Assembly: GCA_964442035.1 (NCBI GenBank)
Contig: CAYTWZ010000041.1
Span: forward strand, 1 to 15,155
Origin: JAFLUQ01 sp964442035
Lineage (GTDB): Bacteria; Bacillota; Clostridia; UMGS1883
Direction of reading: 5' to 3'
DNA length: 15,155 bases
Positions 8,195 through 15,155 of the stretch are shown in pieces. How positions within the stretch are numbered: the stretch's first letter is position 1; each line of letters begins with the position of its first letter. The translations under genes were made by a program, and so were the position numbers. Below the pieces are notes generated by a model. It was given only the letters and a program-made list of their open reading frames with translations. It was not told where the DNA came from and did not search any database.

Positions 8195-9847
8195 ATGGTT
8201 TGTCCGAATTGCGGAGCTCAAATTGAAGACGGGGCCGAATTTTGCCCGGAATGCGGAGCTATGCTTGAAAGCTCTCAGACATTTCAGGAGGCAACATTAA
8301 CCGAACAGCCGGTAGAAGCCGTACCTGAATTGAAAAAAAGCAAGACGCCTAAAATTATCGCGGCGGTTTTGGCGGCAATTATCGCCCTTGGAGCTGTTTG
8401 CTTTGCCTGCTACAGCTTTATTCCGGGCTTCAGAGGCTTTATAAATGGAATTTTTGGTATAAATAATGCTAACGGGGAGGACCTCCTTGAAGCATTTGCC
8501 AATACAATTGACGCCGTTGGTGATCTTCCGACCGAATTGACACATATCAAAGCTGATGGGATCCGAACCTCGGGCGCTAACGTCAGCCTTGACGGCAGTA
8601 TTGAATATATGGGCAGCAGCATAGGCATAGACGGAGAAATGGCTTTTCAGTTTGGAGATGACCTGAGAAGCTCTGTGCTATATGTCACAGCTGATGTCGA
8701 TTCGGGAGCGGCTGTCATGGATGTTGATATGGCCGCGTCCGAAGGAAGCTTGGCGGCCCGTACCGCGGGTCGATATGTTTATGTTGATGATTACATAAGT
8801 CTGTTAAACCAATCCTTCGATTATACCGTCGATTTTAATGATATCATCAGTGACGGCAAGCTTAACGGCGCGTTTTACGAGGAAATGCTGAAATCGGCCG
8901 GAGGCGAGAACAGCCTTGGCGGCACATCCCTTTTCTATGACGCCGAGGCATTAAAAAAGACCCTTAGCAATGCCGGTAAGGGCCTGAAAGAAAGGCTTAG
9001 TGACGAAAAGGTAAGCGCTGAATATGTTGTTGAAAAAAATGTCAAGGGCGGCTCATATGAGTACACCATTGACGGCAATAAGCTGTGCCTTGCATTCTTG
9101 GAATACGCGAAGGAATGTATGGAAAACGGCGACAATGATTTTAACGCGATACTTGAAATTGCCAATATATGCCTTGATGAGGACAAGAAGATAACGACGG
9201 AAAATATTGACAATATTATGAATGAGATCAAAAACGGCGAAAAGCTTACCCTTTATATTTCCGCTAAGGTAAATGGGGATAACCTTGTTGAAACTGCGGA
9301 CATAAGACTTGCCGGCGAAAAAGAGGACGAAATACAGCTGAAGCTTGATGTAAAGTCTGACAAAGGCATTGTTTCAATGATCAACGCCATTGCCTATGAG
9401 AACGGAGCTTGTATAGGTAATGCGCTTGTTGATGTAGAGCATTCGAAAGGGCGGGAAATAAGCAGCTTCGAGCTGTCGCTCCTTGACGGGGATGGCAAAC
9501 AGCGGCTGAAGCTTCCCGTATCCTTTAGCCGGAGCGGTGACACGTTAAGTATCAAAGCGGATGTTTTTGCGGCTGATGAAGACCCGATTACCATAAGCGG
9601 GGAAATAACGGATGGGACGCTAAATCGCATACAGGCTGATGGAGCCGTTAATGGAAGCAGCTTTTCTCTGGATATGGTTATGAACATGGAAAACCAGCTT
9701 CTTAAAGATGCACGTATTGATATTGAGGCGGAAGGTATCAATTTTGATCTTTCGTTTCAGGCCGCAAATCATGACCGGCCTCAGATAGACACCCGGCTTA
9801 TTGACGCGCTTATGGAATCCGCCCGTCAGAAGGGAAGTACAGTTTAA
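8195..9847 (+). CDS. Zinc-ribbon single-pass membrane protein with an unassigned outer domain
   Basis: I do not recognise a named family for the whole protein (550 residues). An N-terminal zinc ribbon has C3, C6, C17 and C20 in two CxxC knuckles of the kind found in many Firmicute membrane proteins. A Lys/Pro-rich linker and one strongly hydrophobic segment (about 54-76) follow, preceded by KKSKTPK. This suggests that the ribbon stays in the cytoplasm and the remaining 470 residues lie outside. That outer part is rich in alternating polar/hydrophobic strands (for example about 100-175 and 330-530) around a more helical middle (about 215-320). It could be a beta-rich carrier or adhesion fold, but this is only a guess. 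The start is secure: AGGAGG lies 6 bases before the ATG, and the ribbon begins at residue 3. It converges on the MBL lipoprotein gene. Confidence 0.85.
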   Translation: MVCPNCGAQIEDGAEFCPECGAMLESSQTFQEATLTEQPVEAVPELKKSKTPKIIAAVLAAIIALGAVCFACYSFIPGFRGFINGIFGINNANGEDLLEAFANTIDAVGDLPTELTHIKADGIRTSGANVSLDGSIEYMGSSIGIDGEMAFQFGDDLRSSVLYVTADVDSGAAVMDVDMAASEGSLAARTAGRYVYVDDYISLLNQSFDYTVDFNDIISDGKLNGAFYEEMLKSAGGENSLGGTSLFYDAEALKKTLSNAGKGLKERLSDEKVSAEYVVEKNVKGGSYEYTIDGNKLCLAFLEYAKECMENGDNDFNAILEIANICLDEDKKITTENIDNIMNEIKNGEKLTLYISAKVNGDNLVETADIRLAGEKEDEIQLKLDVKSDKGIVSMINAIAYENGACIGNALVDVEHSKGREISSFELSLLDGDGKQRLKLPVSFSRSGDTLSIKADVFAADEDPITISGEITDGTLNRIQADGAVNGSSFSLDMVMNMENQLLKDARIDIEAEGINFDLSFQAANHDRPQIDTRLIDALMESARQKGSTV

Positions 9848-9850
9848 AGT

Positions 9851-9935
9851 AAAAAACCGGACAGTCAAGGGCTTAAGGACAATATTCTTTCCGCAAATGG
9901 CGCGAAAAGAATATTGTCCGTCCCTTGGGTGTCGG
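9851..9935 (-). terminator. Long imperfect inverted repeat, probable terminator for the - strand operon
   Basis: The core arms at 9877-9894 and 9902-9919 are 18 bases each, pair at 17 of 18 positions and enclose a 7-base loop. Outside them CAAGGG (9866-9871) pairs with CCCTTG (9922-9927), and CCGGACA (9857-9863) pairs with TGTCGG (9930-9935) with one bulge. On the - strand the hairpin is followed by six T residues (complement of 9851-9856), as in an intrinsic terminator. On the + strand no T run follows. The length is unusual for a simple terminator. Confidence 0.7.
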
Positions 9936-9986
9936 ATGGGCGTAACGGTGCGAAAAGCATATTTTTAGCGTATAACGCTTCCATAA

Positions 9987-11021
9987 TCACTTGCAGCATA
10001 TCCCGCATGGCCTGTATCCGGCGAGCAAGGCTTCCTCAAGATTGTAGAAAAACACCCGTTTTTCCTCTGATGGCAGACTACGGCAGGAAGGAATGTGGTA
10101 CACCTTGCTGGAGGAATTGCCTATATACATATAATTCTCCTCGTCTGCGCTGTCGTTTGCTTTGGGCTCCTCAACGGAGCCTTTTTCAGTTAATACGTTG
10201 AGACCGGTTCCGTCTGTGACAAAGATGATCGTGCCGTTAAGGTCAGTGCGGCAGATCGCTGTTTCCGAATCCCGCAGCCTTGACAAAAGCGCGTCGCTGG
10301 GATGTCCGTACTGGTTGTTTTTTTCACAGGAGATCACGGCATAGTCGGGATCCACCTCCCTTAAAAACCGGTAGCAGGAGGACGCCTCGCTTCCGTGGTG
10401 CCCTACCTTAAGCACAGTCGCGCTCAGATCCTCGCCGTATTCAAGCATTTTCTTTTCGGCAGGGGATTCGGCGTCGCCTGTGAACAAAAACGATACGCTG
10501 CCCAGCTGTACCTTGCACACAAGGGAATTGTTATTTTCATCGTCAGTGTACTCCACAGGACCGAGGAACTTTACCGAAGCGCCGCCTAAGTCGAAGCTGT
10601 CACCCGCCTTCGGCACGGTAATTTCCAACCCCTGCTCATCCAGCTTGCTTTTCAGCTTTCGGAAATATGTATTGTCAGACTCGTCCGTTGAGCAATAGAC
10701 GGTTTTTGCCTGAGCATAGCTGAGCGCTCCGGGTATGCCGCCTATATGGTCCTCGTGAGGATGTGTGGCGATAACATAGTCCAGCACTGTCACATTGTAT
10801 TTTTCCAGATAGCTGTAAATCAGGGAGGAATCCCCCGCGTTGCCTCCGTCAATAAGCAGATTTTGCCCGCCGCAGGACACAAGGGCGCAGTCCGCCTGAC
10901 CCACATCGATAAAATGCACTGCCAGACTTATCCCGTCGGGTACAATAGACGCTGTTTCTGTGCAGGAGCATAGGGAAAACAGACATATCAGTATCAGAAA
11001 GCACGATAAAAGCCTTTTCAT
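9987..11021 (-). CDS. Lipoprotein with ComEC-like metallo-beta-lactamase fold and Ada-like zinc-binding tail
   Basis: The product is 344 residues. A lipoprotein signal peptide ends in L-C-S-C with the likely lipidated Cys at 20, so it should be anchored outside the membrane. Residues about 32-275 form a metallo-beta-lactamase fold of the ComEC/Rec2 hydrolase-domain type, with THPHEDH (86-92), TGDAE (181-185), HHGS (208-211) and YGHPS (238-242). Residues about 297-344 resemble the Ada-like metal-binding domain found at the ends of some secreted nuclease-type and MBL proteins: YHIPSC and GYRPCGIC place H309, C313, C339 and C342 as ligands. The substrate could be nucleic acid or a phosphodiester; no transport domain is present, so it is not ComEC itself. 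ATG 11021 has AAGGAGTTGA upstream. ATGA is shared with the alpha-galactosidase stop, so the two are translationally coupled. Confidence 0.85.
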   Translation of the reverse strand: MKRLLSCFLILICLFSLCSCTETASIVPDGISLAVHFIDVGQADCALVSCGGQNLLIDGGNAGDSSLIYSYLEKYNVTVLDYVIATHPHEDHIGGIPGALSYAQAKTVYCSTDESDNTYFRKLKSKLDEQGLEITVPKAGDSFDLGGASVKFLGPVEYTDDENNNSLVCKVQLGSVSFLFTGDAESPAEKKMLEYGEDLSATVLKVGHHGSEASSCYRFLREVDPDYAVISCEKNNQYGHPSDALLSRLRDSETAICRTDLNGTIIFVTDGTGLNVLTEKGSVEEPKANDSADEENYMYIGNSSSKVYHIPSCRSLPSEEKRVFFYNLEEALLAGYRPCGICCK

Positions 11022-13144
11022 TCTGTCAACTCCTTTTCAAGCAGCATTGAGAATGTGGCAAAGTCCCCATGGGGAAATTCCACCAGTATCCCCCGGTTCA
11101 TCAGCATATCGCCCATATATTTCTTTCCGCTGAACCGGTCTGTATACACGCGGGCCGGATCAAGGCCTTTGAGCTTGATGTGGGTATAGAATGTATTGGA
11201 CTTAAAAAGCAATTTTGCCAGCACACAGTAGGCGCGGCTTTTGTCCTTTTCTACGCATATCCAGCCGCCGATGTTTGAAGCAAAGGGGTCGGACAGGCGG
11301 TAAAAGTCCCCGTATTCCACAGTCCGGCGAAGCTCCTTGGCCAGCTTTACCTGCTCTTTGATATCCTCAAGGTCCTTTCGGTCAAGCTTTGTGATGTCAA
11401 GCTCGTAGCCAAAATTGCCGCTCATGGCAATGTCCCCACGGGTCTTCATGGAAACAGGCCGGTGTGTGTACTGGTTTGGACTTTCGGTAACATGACTTCC
11501 CATGGTGGAAGGGGGATAGCCAAGTGAGGTGCCGTATTGGATATAGACTCTCTCCATGGGGTCGGTGTTGTCACTGGTCCAGATCTGAGGCATGTAGCAG
11601 AGTATGCCCGCGTCAAAGCGCCCGCCTCCGCCGCTGCAGCCCTCAAAAAGTATGTCAGGGTGGGGCGAGACGATGCCGTCCATTACCCGGTATAAGCCAA
11701 GGACGTATTCGTGCCCGAAGCCCTTCCGTGGCATATCGGTGATGTAGCGGTTCATGTCCCACTTTACATATTCGATGTTAGCGCTGTCAAGCACGGTGTT
11801 TACCGCGTTTATCACATAGTCCTGAACCTCTCGGCGGCTTAGGTCAAGTACAAGCTGACTCCTGATAAGGGCGGGGGACTGACCCGGACACTGTACAGCC
11901 CAGTCCGGATGCGCCCGGTAAAGCTCGCTGTCGGGGCTGATCATTTCGGGTTCAAACCACAGGCCGAATTTCAGACCGAGGCCGTTGATCCTTTTGGCAA
12001 GTCCGTCAATGCCCGAGGGAAGCTTTTGGAGGTTGACGTTCCAGTCCCCAAGGCTGCACCGATCGTTGTCACGCTTGCCAAACCAGCCGTCGTCAAGGAC
12101 AAAGAGCTCGATCCCTTCCTCCTTTGCAAGGCGAGCAATCGACATAAGCTTTTCCTCGTTAAAGTCCATATAAGTCGCTTCCCAGTTGTTAATGAGTATG
12201 GGCCTTTCGGCGGCGGCGTATTTGCCACGGCATATCCTTCCTCGTATAAAGTCATGGTACTGCCTTGAAAGCTCGCCCATACCCTGTGCCGCGCAAAGTA
12301 CGCATTCAGGGGCGGTGAAGCTTTCGCCGGGGGCAAGAGTCCACTCAAACATAAACGGGTTTATACCGGCATTTATCCTTGTACGCCCCCTTTCGTCGAT
12401 TTCGATCTCGGTCAGGTGATTGCCGCTGTACACCTGCATAAAGCCATAGCAAAGGCCTCTGTCCTCATTACTGCCTTTTTCCGACAGAATAACAAAGGGG
12501 TTGATCTGGTGACCGCTTCCGCCCCGTGCATTGCCTATTTCGTAAACTCCCTGTACAAGGCTGTTCTTCACAATGTGGCGTTCCTTGCCCCATGCTCCCG
12601 CAAGGTGTGTTTCTTCAAAATTGTTGTAGGGGAAAGCTATGGACGCCGAAAAGCAGCGGTCAAGGGTCAGAGGCTCCTTGCCGATGTTTGTGACAACCGC
12701 GCTGCGGCAAAGGGCGGCACTGTCCGGAAACACCGTGTAAAAAAGCTCCACCTTTATTCCCGATGCGTCGTCCTCACAGGTGATAACAAGGGTCTCGCTC
12801 CCATGACCAAGGGCGGAGGGCAGTCCCTTGAGGGCGGGCTTGTCCTGAGTTATTCTGCTGTCCTTGTATTTAAGTACGACTGTTTTCCCCGCTACACCTA
12901 TGGCAGGGCAGCCTAAATCTGTATGACCGTATGTGGGATATTCCTGACAAAGCTCCTGTACGCAGACCTCATCCTCTCCCGCGGCTTGAAAGCACCACCA
13001 CCCGCGTTTCTCTTCCTCATAATGTACTGGGGACAGCGCCGGACCGAAATAGTCGTGAAGCACGTATCCTTCATTGCTTATTCTTATAACATAGCTCATG
13101 TTTCTTCCCTGCAAAAAAAACATGTCACCGATTTTTTTTATCAT
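11018..13144 (-). CDS. Alpha-galactosidase, glycoside hydrolase family 36
   Basis: This enzyme removes terminal alpha-linked galactose from melibiose, raffinose-type sugars or galactosylated polysaccharide fragments, retaining configuration. At 708 residues it has the usual length of the long GH36 enzymes. An N-terminal beta-sandwich (to about 310) is followed by the TIM barrel with WEATYMDFNE (321-330), DDGWFG (351-356), the nucleophile D463 in YVKWDMNR, EGCSGGGGRFD (501-511) and the acid/base D525 in IWTSDNTD; a small C-terminal beta domain ends the protein. No signal peptide is seen, so it is probably cytoplasmic and acts on imported sugars, though no transporter lies in the window. The ATG at 13144 is preceded by AAAGGAG at 7-base spacing. 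It is the first gene of the - strand pair; the name aga, galA or melA cannot be chosen from sequence alone. Confidence 0.95.
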   Translation of the reverse strand: MIKKIGDMFFLQGRNMSYVIRISNEGYVLHDYFGPALSPVHYEEEKRGWWCFQAAGEDEVCVQELCQEYPTYGHTDLGCPAIGVAGKTVVLKYKDSRITQDKPALKGLPSALGHGSETLVITCEDDASGIKVELFYTVFPDSAALCRSAVVTNIGKEPLTLDRCFSASIAFPYNNFEETHLAGAWGKERHIVKNSLVQGVYEIGNARGGSGHQINPFVILSEKGSNEDRGLCYGFMQVYSGNHLTEIEIDERGRTRINAGINPFMFEWTLAPGESFTAPECVLCAAQGMGELSRQYHDFIRGRICRGKYAAAERPILINNWEATYMDFNEEKLMSIARLAKEEGIELFVLDDGWFGKRDNDRCSLGDWNVNLQKLPSGIDGLAKRINGLGLKFGLWFEPEMISPDSELYRAHPDWAVQCPGQSPALIRSQLVLDLSRREVQDYVINAVNTVLDSANIEYVKWDMNRYITDMPRKGFGHEYVLGLYRVMDGIVSPHPDILFEGCSGGGGRFDAGILCYMPQIWTSDNTDPMERVYIQYGTSLGYPPSTMGSHVTESPNQYTHRPVSMKTRGDIAMSGNFGYELDITKLDRKDLEDIKEQVKLAKELRRTVEYGDFYRLSDPFASNIGGWICVEKDKSRAYCVLAKLLFKSNTFYTHIKLKGLDPARVYTDRFSGKKYMGDMLMNRGILVEFPHGDFATFSMLLEKELTE

Positions 13145-13178
13145 TAAAAGGCTCCTTTCATCAATATGCTATAATTTT

Positions 13179-13207
13179 ATTTTAACATAATCGGGAAATT
13201 ATTGCAA
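13179..13207 (-). promoter_or_regulatory. Promoter for the alpha-galactosidase/MBL operon
   Basis: Read on the - strand, TTGCAA (13207-13202), a 17-base spacer and TAAAAT (13184-13179) form a good sigma-A promoter. Transcription would start about 13172, giving a leader of roughly 28 bases before the ATG at 13144. I did not see a convincing catabolite (cre) site or a clear operator dyad nearby. Confidence 0.65.
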
Positions 13208-13215
13208 GAAATATA

Positions 13216-13244
13216 TTGAAATGTTGAACTGTTTGTGCTAAAAT
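13216..13244 (+). promoter_or_regulatory. Extended -10 promoter for azlCD
   Basis: TTGAAA (13216-13221), a 17-base spacer and TAAAAT (13239-13244), with TGC directly before the -10 (13236-13238), form an extended -10 sigma-A promoter. Transcription would start about 13251. Its -35 box lies only 8 bases from the -35 box of the divergent alpha-galactosidase promoter, so one regulator bound here could affect both. Confidence 0.65.
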
Positions 13245-13261
13245 ACCAAAATAGACCATTT

Positions 13262-13309
13262 ATGAAAGGAAAGCCGGGGCAAAGGGGCTTCGGCAAGGCG
13301 CTGAAATGA
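13262..13309 (+). CDS. Possible 15-codon leader ORF overlapping the azlC start
   Basis: An ATG at 13262, about 11 bases after the predicted transcript start, opens a frame of 15 codons (MKGKPGQRGFGKALK). It ends at a TGA overlapping the azlC ATG as ATGA. The overlap is what a coupling leader would show. Against it, no ribosome binding site precedes the ATG, and the peptide is basic and contains only one Leu, with no Ile or Val, so it does not look like a branched-chain attenuator peptide. Confidence 0.2.
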   Translation: MKGKPGQRGFGKALK

Positions 13310-14019
13310 CGGAGAAAACGCGGGACTTTAAGGAAGGGCTTAAGGACGGCATTCCCATTGCTCTTGGCTATCTGTCGGTAGCCTTTGCTTACGGTATTAT
13401 GGCCACAAACGGGGGTCTTGATTTGTTGAGCGCGGTGATGATATCCATGACCAACGTGACAAGCGCGGGTCAGCTTGCCGGAACACAGCTTATTTTCGAA
13501 TACGGAACATACTTTCAGCTGGCGGTCACCACACTTGTTATAAATATCCGCTACCTTCTTATGAGCATGTCGTTGTCCCAGCGAGTGGACAAGGATATGA
13601 CTACCGTTCAGCGGCTACTGGTGTCCTTTGGCATTACGGATGAGATATTTGCCGTCTCTTACCGGCGGGAAAAGCCGCCTACGGCTATATATATGTTTGG
13701 ATTGATACTTCTTCCGTACATAGGCTGGGCCGGGGGAACCCTTTTAGGCGGCGCGGCGGGCAACATCCTGCCTCAAAGCCTGCGCAGCGCCCTTGGCATA
13801 GCCATATACGGCATGTTTGTAGCCATAGTCATCCCCCAGTGCAGACGGGATCACCCCTGCTTGATAGTTTCGGTAACGGCGGCGGCCATAGCCTGTGCCC
13901 TTAAGTATCTGCCTTTGCCCTTTGAGCTGGAAACCGGCTGGACAGTCATAATCTGTACCGTTGCGGCGTCTGTGGTGGGAGCGCTTTTGTTCCCGGTTGA
14001 AGAGGAGGCGGAAGAATAA
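13306..14019 (+). CDS. azlC: AzlC, large subunit of a branched-chain amino acid exporter
   Basis: AzlC and AzlD together export branched-chain amino acids and some analogues across the cytoplasmic membrane. The 237-residue product has the family length and the recognisable N-terminal pattern FKEGLKDGIPIALGY (8-22), with N80-I-R-Y and LMSMSLS (85-91) after the second hydrophobic region and FGITDEIFA (108-116). Several membrane segments follow (about 126-150, 160-178, 185-203, 211-230), and the acidic C-terminus is VEEEAEE. The ribosome binding site is weak (AAGG at 13295-13298), but the start agrees with the usual N-terminus. The gene ends as TAATG, sharing one base with azlD. The Lrp-like regulator azlB known from Bacillus is not in the window. 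Confidence 0.93.
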   Translation: MTEKTRDFKEGLKDGIPIALGYLSVAFAYGIMATNGGLDLLSAVMISMTNVTSAGQLAGTQLIFEYGTYFQLAVTTLVINIRYLLMSMSLSQRVDKDMTTVQRLLVSFGITDEIFAVSYRREKPPTAIYMFGLILLPYIGWAGGTLLGGAAGNILPQSLRSALGIAIYGMFVAIVIPQCRRDHPCLIVSVTAAAIACALKYLPLPFELETGWTVIICTVAASVVGALLFPVEEEAEE

Positions 14020-14324
14020 TGGATCTTTATGTACCAATATGTATATTTGTAATGGCGTCAGTGACTTATATTATCCGTATGTTGCCGCTGACTCTTATGC
14101 GTAAAAAGCTGAAAAACCGCTTTCTCCGGTCGGTGTTGGCTTACGCTCCTTACGCAGTCCTTTCGGCAATGACCATTCCCTATATACTCTATTCTACGTC
14201 CTCCATTGCGTCGGCGGCGGTGGGACTTGGAATAGCGGTGGTACTGGCCTTCTGTAACAAGGGATTGCTGACAGTTGCTATCGGGGCTTCGGCAGCGGTA
14301 TTTATTGTGGAATTGTTTTACTAA
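14019..14324 (+). CDS. azlD: AzlD, small subunit of a branched-chain amino acid exporter
   Basis: AzlD is the small membrane partner of AzlC. The 101-residue product has the typical length, with hydrophobic segments at about 3-20, 38-58, 62-80 and 83-100 and the family pattern TYIIRMLPL near residue 16. The ATG shares its A with the azlC stop, and AGAGGAGG (14001-14008) inside the end of azlC serves as its ribosome binding site, so the pair is translated together. The pattern and the gene order are seen; the export function is inferred from the family. Confidence 0.93.
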   Translation: MDLYVPICIFVMASVTYIIRMLPLTLMRKKLKNRFLRSVLAYAPYAVLSAMTIPYILYSTSSIASAAVGLGIAVVLAFCNKGLLTVAIGASAAVFIVELFY

Positions 14325-14364
14325 GGGCTTTAAGCTCTTGTTGAAAGTAACAGGAGAAATTAGT

Positions 14365-15155
14365 ATGTATTACAAGGCAATAGCCTTAGATTTGGACGGC
14401 ACTCTTACTAACAGTGATAAGAAGGTCACAGAAAAAACAAAGCGTACACTTTTTGCGGCAATGGACAGAGGGACCAAGGTCATTTTGGCCTCAGGCAGAC
14501 CCACAATGGGTATCACAGCCATCGCCGGCGAGCTGGAGCTTTACACCCGGGGCGGCTATATAATGGCCTTTAATGGGGGAGAGATAGTTGAATGCAAAAC
14601 AGGTCGGGTACTCAGGCGCCTTACCATACCCATTGAGGCGGTGGAGGATATATGCCGCGCCGCGCGCCTTGCGGGAGCTATGCCTCTGACCTATACGGCG
14701 GACGAGATAGTGTCCGAAAGCGATACCGACGATTATGTGCTTAAGGAAAAGAAATGTGTCAACGCTCCTGTCAGGAAGGTCGCGGATCTGAGCCGCTTTG
14801 TAAATTACGATACTCCAAAATTCCTTATTGTCGGTCCTCACGATATTCTCACAATGGCGGAGAGATGGCTTAAGCAGCGATGGGATGGCAGACTGAATAT
14901 TTTTTACAGTGAGTCATATTTCCTTGAGGTTTGTCCTTCGGGAGTGTCAAAGAGTGACGGACTTGGGGCGATAGTTGATGACATCGGCATAGGCCGGGAA
15001 CAGCTGATGGCCTGCGGCGACGGAATGAATGATATTCCGATGCTTGAATACGCCGGGCTCAGCGTAGCTATGTCAAATTCATGCCCTCAAGCGTTGGCAC
15101 TTGGCGATTATATCACACTTTCAAATGATGAGGACGGAGTTGCCGCGGCAGTGGA
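14365..15155 (+). CDS. Cof-type HAD-superfamily phosphatase, 3' end cut by the window
   Basis: 263 residues are visible with no stop before the window edge. The Cof family is usually about 265-280 residues, so only the last few are missing. HAD motif I is DLDGT (nucleophile D9, D11), motif II ASGR (42-45), motif III K196 in SKSDGL and motif IV GDGMND (218-223, D219 and D223). The C2-type cap lies between motifs II and III (about 80-185). These enzymes dephosphorylate sugar phosphates, flavin or vitamin B6 phosphates, and the true substrate cannot be read here. GGAG (14353-14356) lies 8 bases before the ATG. The gene begins 40 bases after azlD with no promoter or clear terminator between, so it is probably transcribed with azlCD. 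Confidence 0.93.
   Translation, partial: MYYKAIALDLDGTLTNSDKKVTEKTKRTLFAAMDRGTKVILASGRPTMGITAIAGELELYTRGGYIMAFNGGEIVECKTGRVLRRLTIPIEAVEDICRAARLAGAMPLTYTADEIVSESDTDDYVLKEKKCVNAPVRKVADLSRFVNYDTPKFLIVGPHDILTMAERWLKQRWDGRLNIFYSESYFLEVCPSGVSKSDGLGAIVDDIGIGREQLMACGDGMNDIPMLEYAGLSVAMSNSCPQALALGDYITLSNDEDGVAAAV

Noticed and set aside
9967..9979. Small dyad AGCGT-ATA-ACGCT after the convergent region
   Set aside because: The stem has only 5 pairs, and no T run follows on either strand in the right place, so it is not called a terminator.
14323..14339. Hairpin AAGGGC/GCTCTT between azlD and the HAD gene
   Set aside because: The stem has 6 pairs including one G-T, with no T-tract after it; read-through into the HAD gene is more likely.
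14491..14841. 116-codon open frame on the - strand
   Set aside because: It is antisense to the HAD phosphatase, whose catalytic motifs are all present on the + strand.
1..15155. CRISPR array, riboswitch, tRNA or transposase
   Set aside because: I saw no regularly spaced repeats, known riboswitch core, tRNA-like cloverleaf or transposase protein on reading the window.

Overview
The window looks like a chromosomal stretch from a Gram-positive Firmicute, probably of class Clostridia and moderate in GC. The reasons are a textbook Firmicute-type LexA (SOS) box, near-consensus sigma-A promoters, strong AGGAGG/TGATC-type ribosome binding sites, a secreted protein with a copper-amine-oxidase-N-like domain, and UvrA/UvrB sequences of the Bacillus/Clostridium type. 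No tRNA, rRNA, CRISPR array, transposase or phage gene was seen. No stretch over 300 bases lacks a gene.

Region 1 (1-4877, + strand) is the nucleotide excision repair operon uvrB-uvrA. A perfect TTGACA-17-TATAAT promoter has a perfect 14-base SOS box in its spacer. uvrA starts at a TTG that overlaps the uvrB stop by 4 bases, so the two genes should be translationally coupled.

Region 2 (4878-8194, + strand) holds one large secreted glycoside hydrolase with its own perfect consensus promoter. Its domain order is signal peptide, CuAO-N-like domain, ricin-type modules, Fn3-like domain, a GH43 subfamily-24-like five-bladed propeller (exo-beta-1,3-galactanase type) and a CBM32/F5-8C-like domain. 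Hairpins, one of them probably a terminator, follow the gene.

Region 3 (8195-9847, + strand) is a zinc-ribbon, single-pass membrane protein whose large outer domain I cannot assign.

Region 4 (9848-13144, - strand) is a two-gene operon read toward region 3: a cytoplasmic GH36 alpha-galactosidase and, overlapping its stop by 4 bases, a lipoprotein with a ComEC-like metallo-beta-lactamase fold and an Ada-like zinc-binding tail. A long imperfect inverted repeat between the convergent genes is followed by T residues only on the - strand, so it probably terminates this operon.

Region 5 (13145-15155, + strand) starts from a promoter set back to back with the alpha-galactosidase promoter. It carries azlC-azlD (branched-chain amino acid exporter) and a Cof-type HAD phosphatase cut by the window edge.

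The genes form several functional units, not one system. The main links are the SOS-controlled repair operon and a possible galactan/galactoside theme joining the secreted GH43-like enzyme to the intracellular GH36 enzyme. No strongly supported new defence or mobile system is visible. The least explained elements are the zinc-ribbon membrane protein, the pairing of alpha-galactosidase with the MBL-Ada lipoprotein, and the 79-base inverted repeat.
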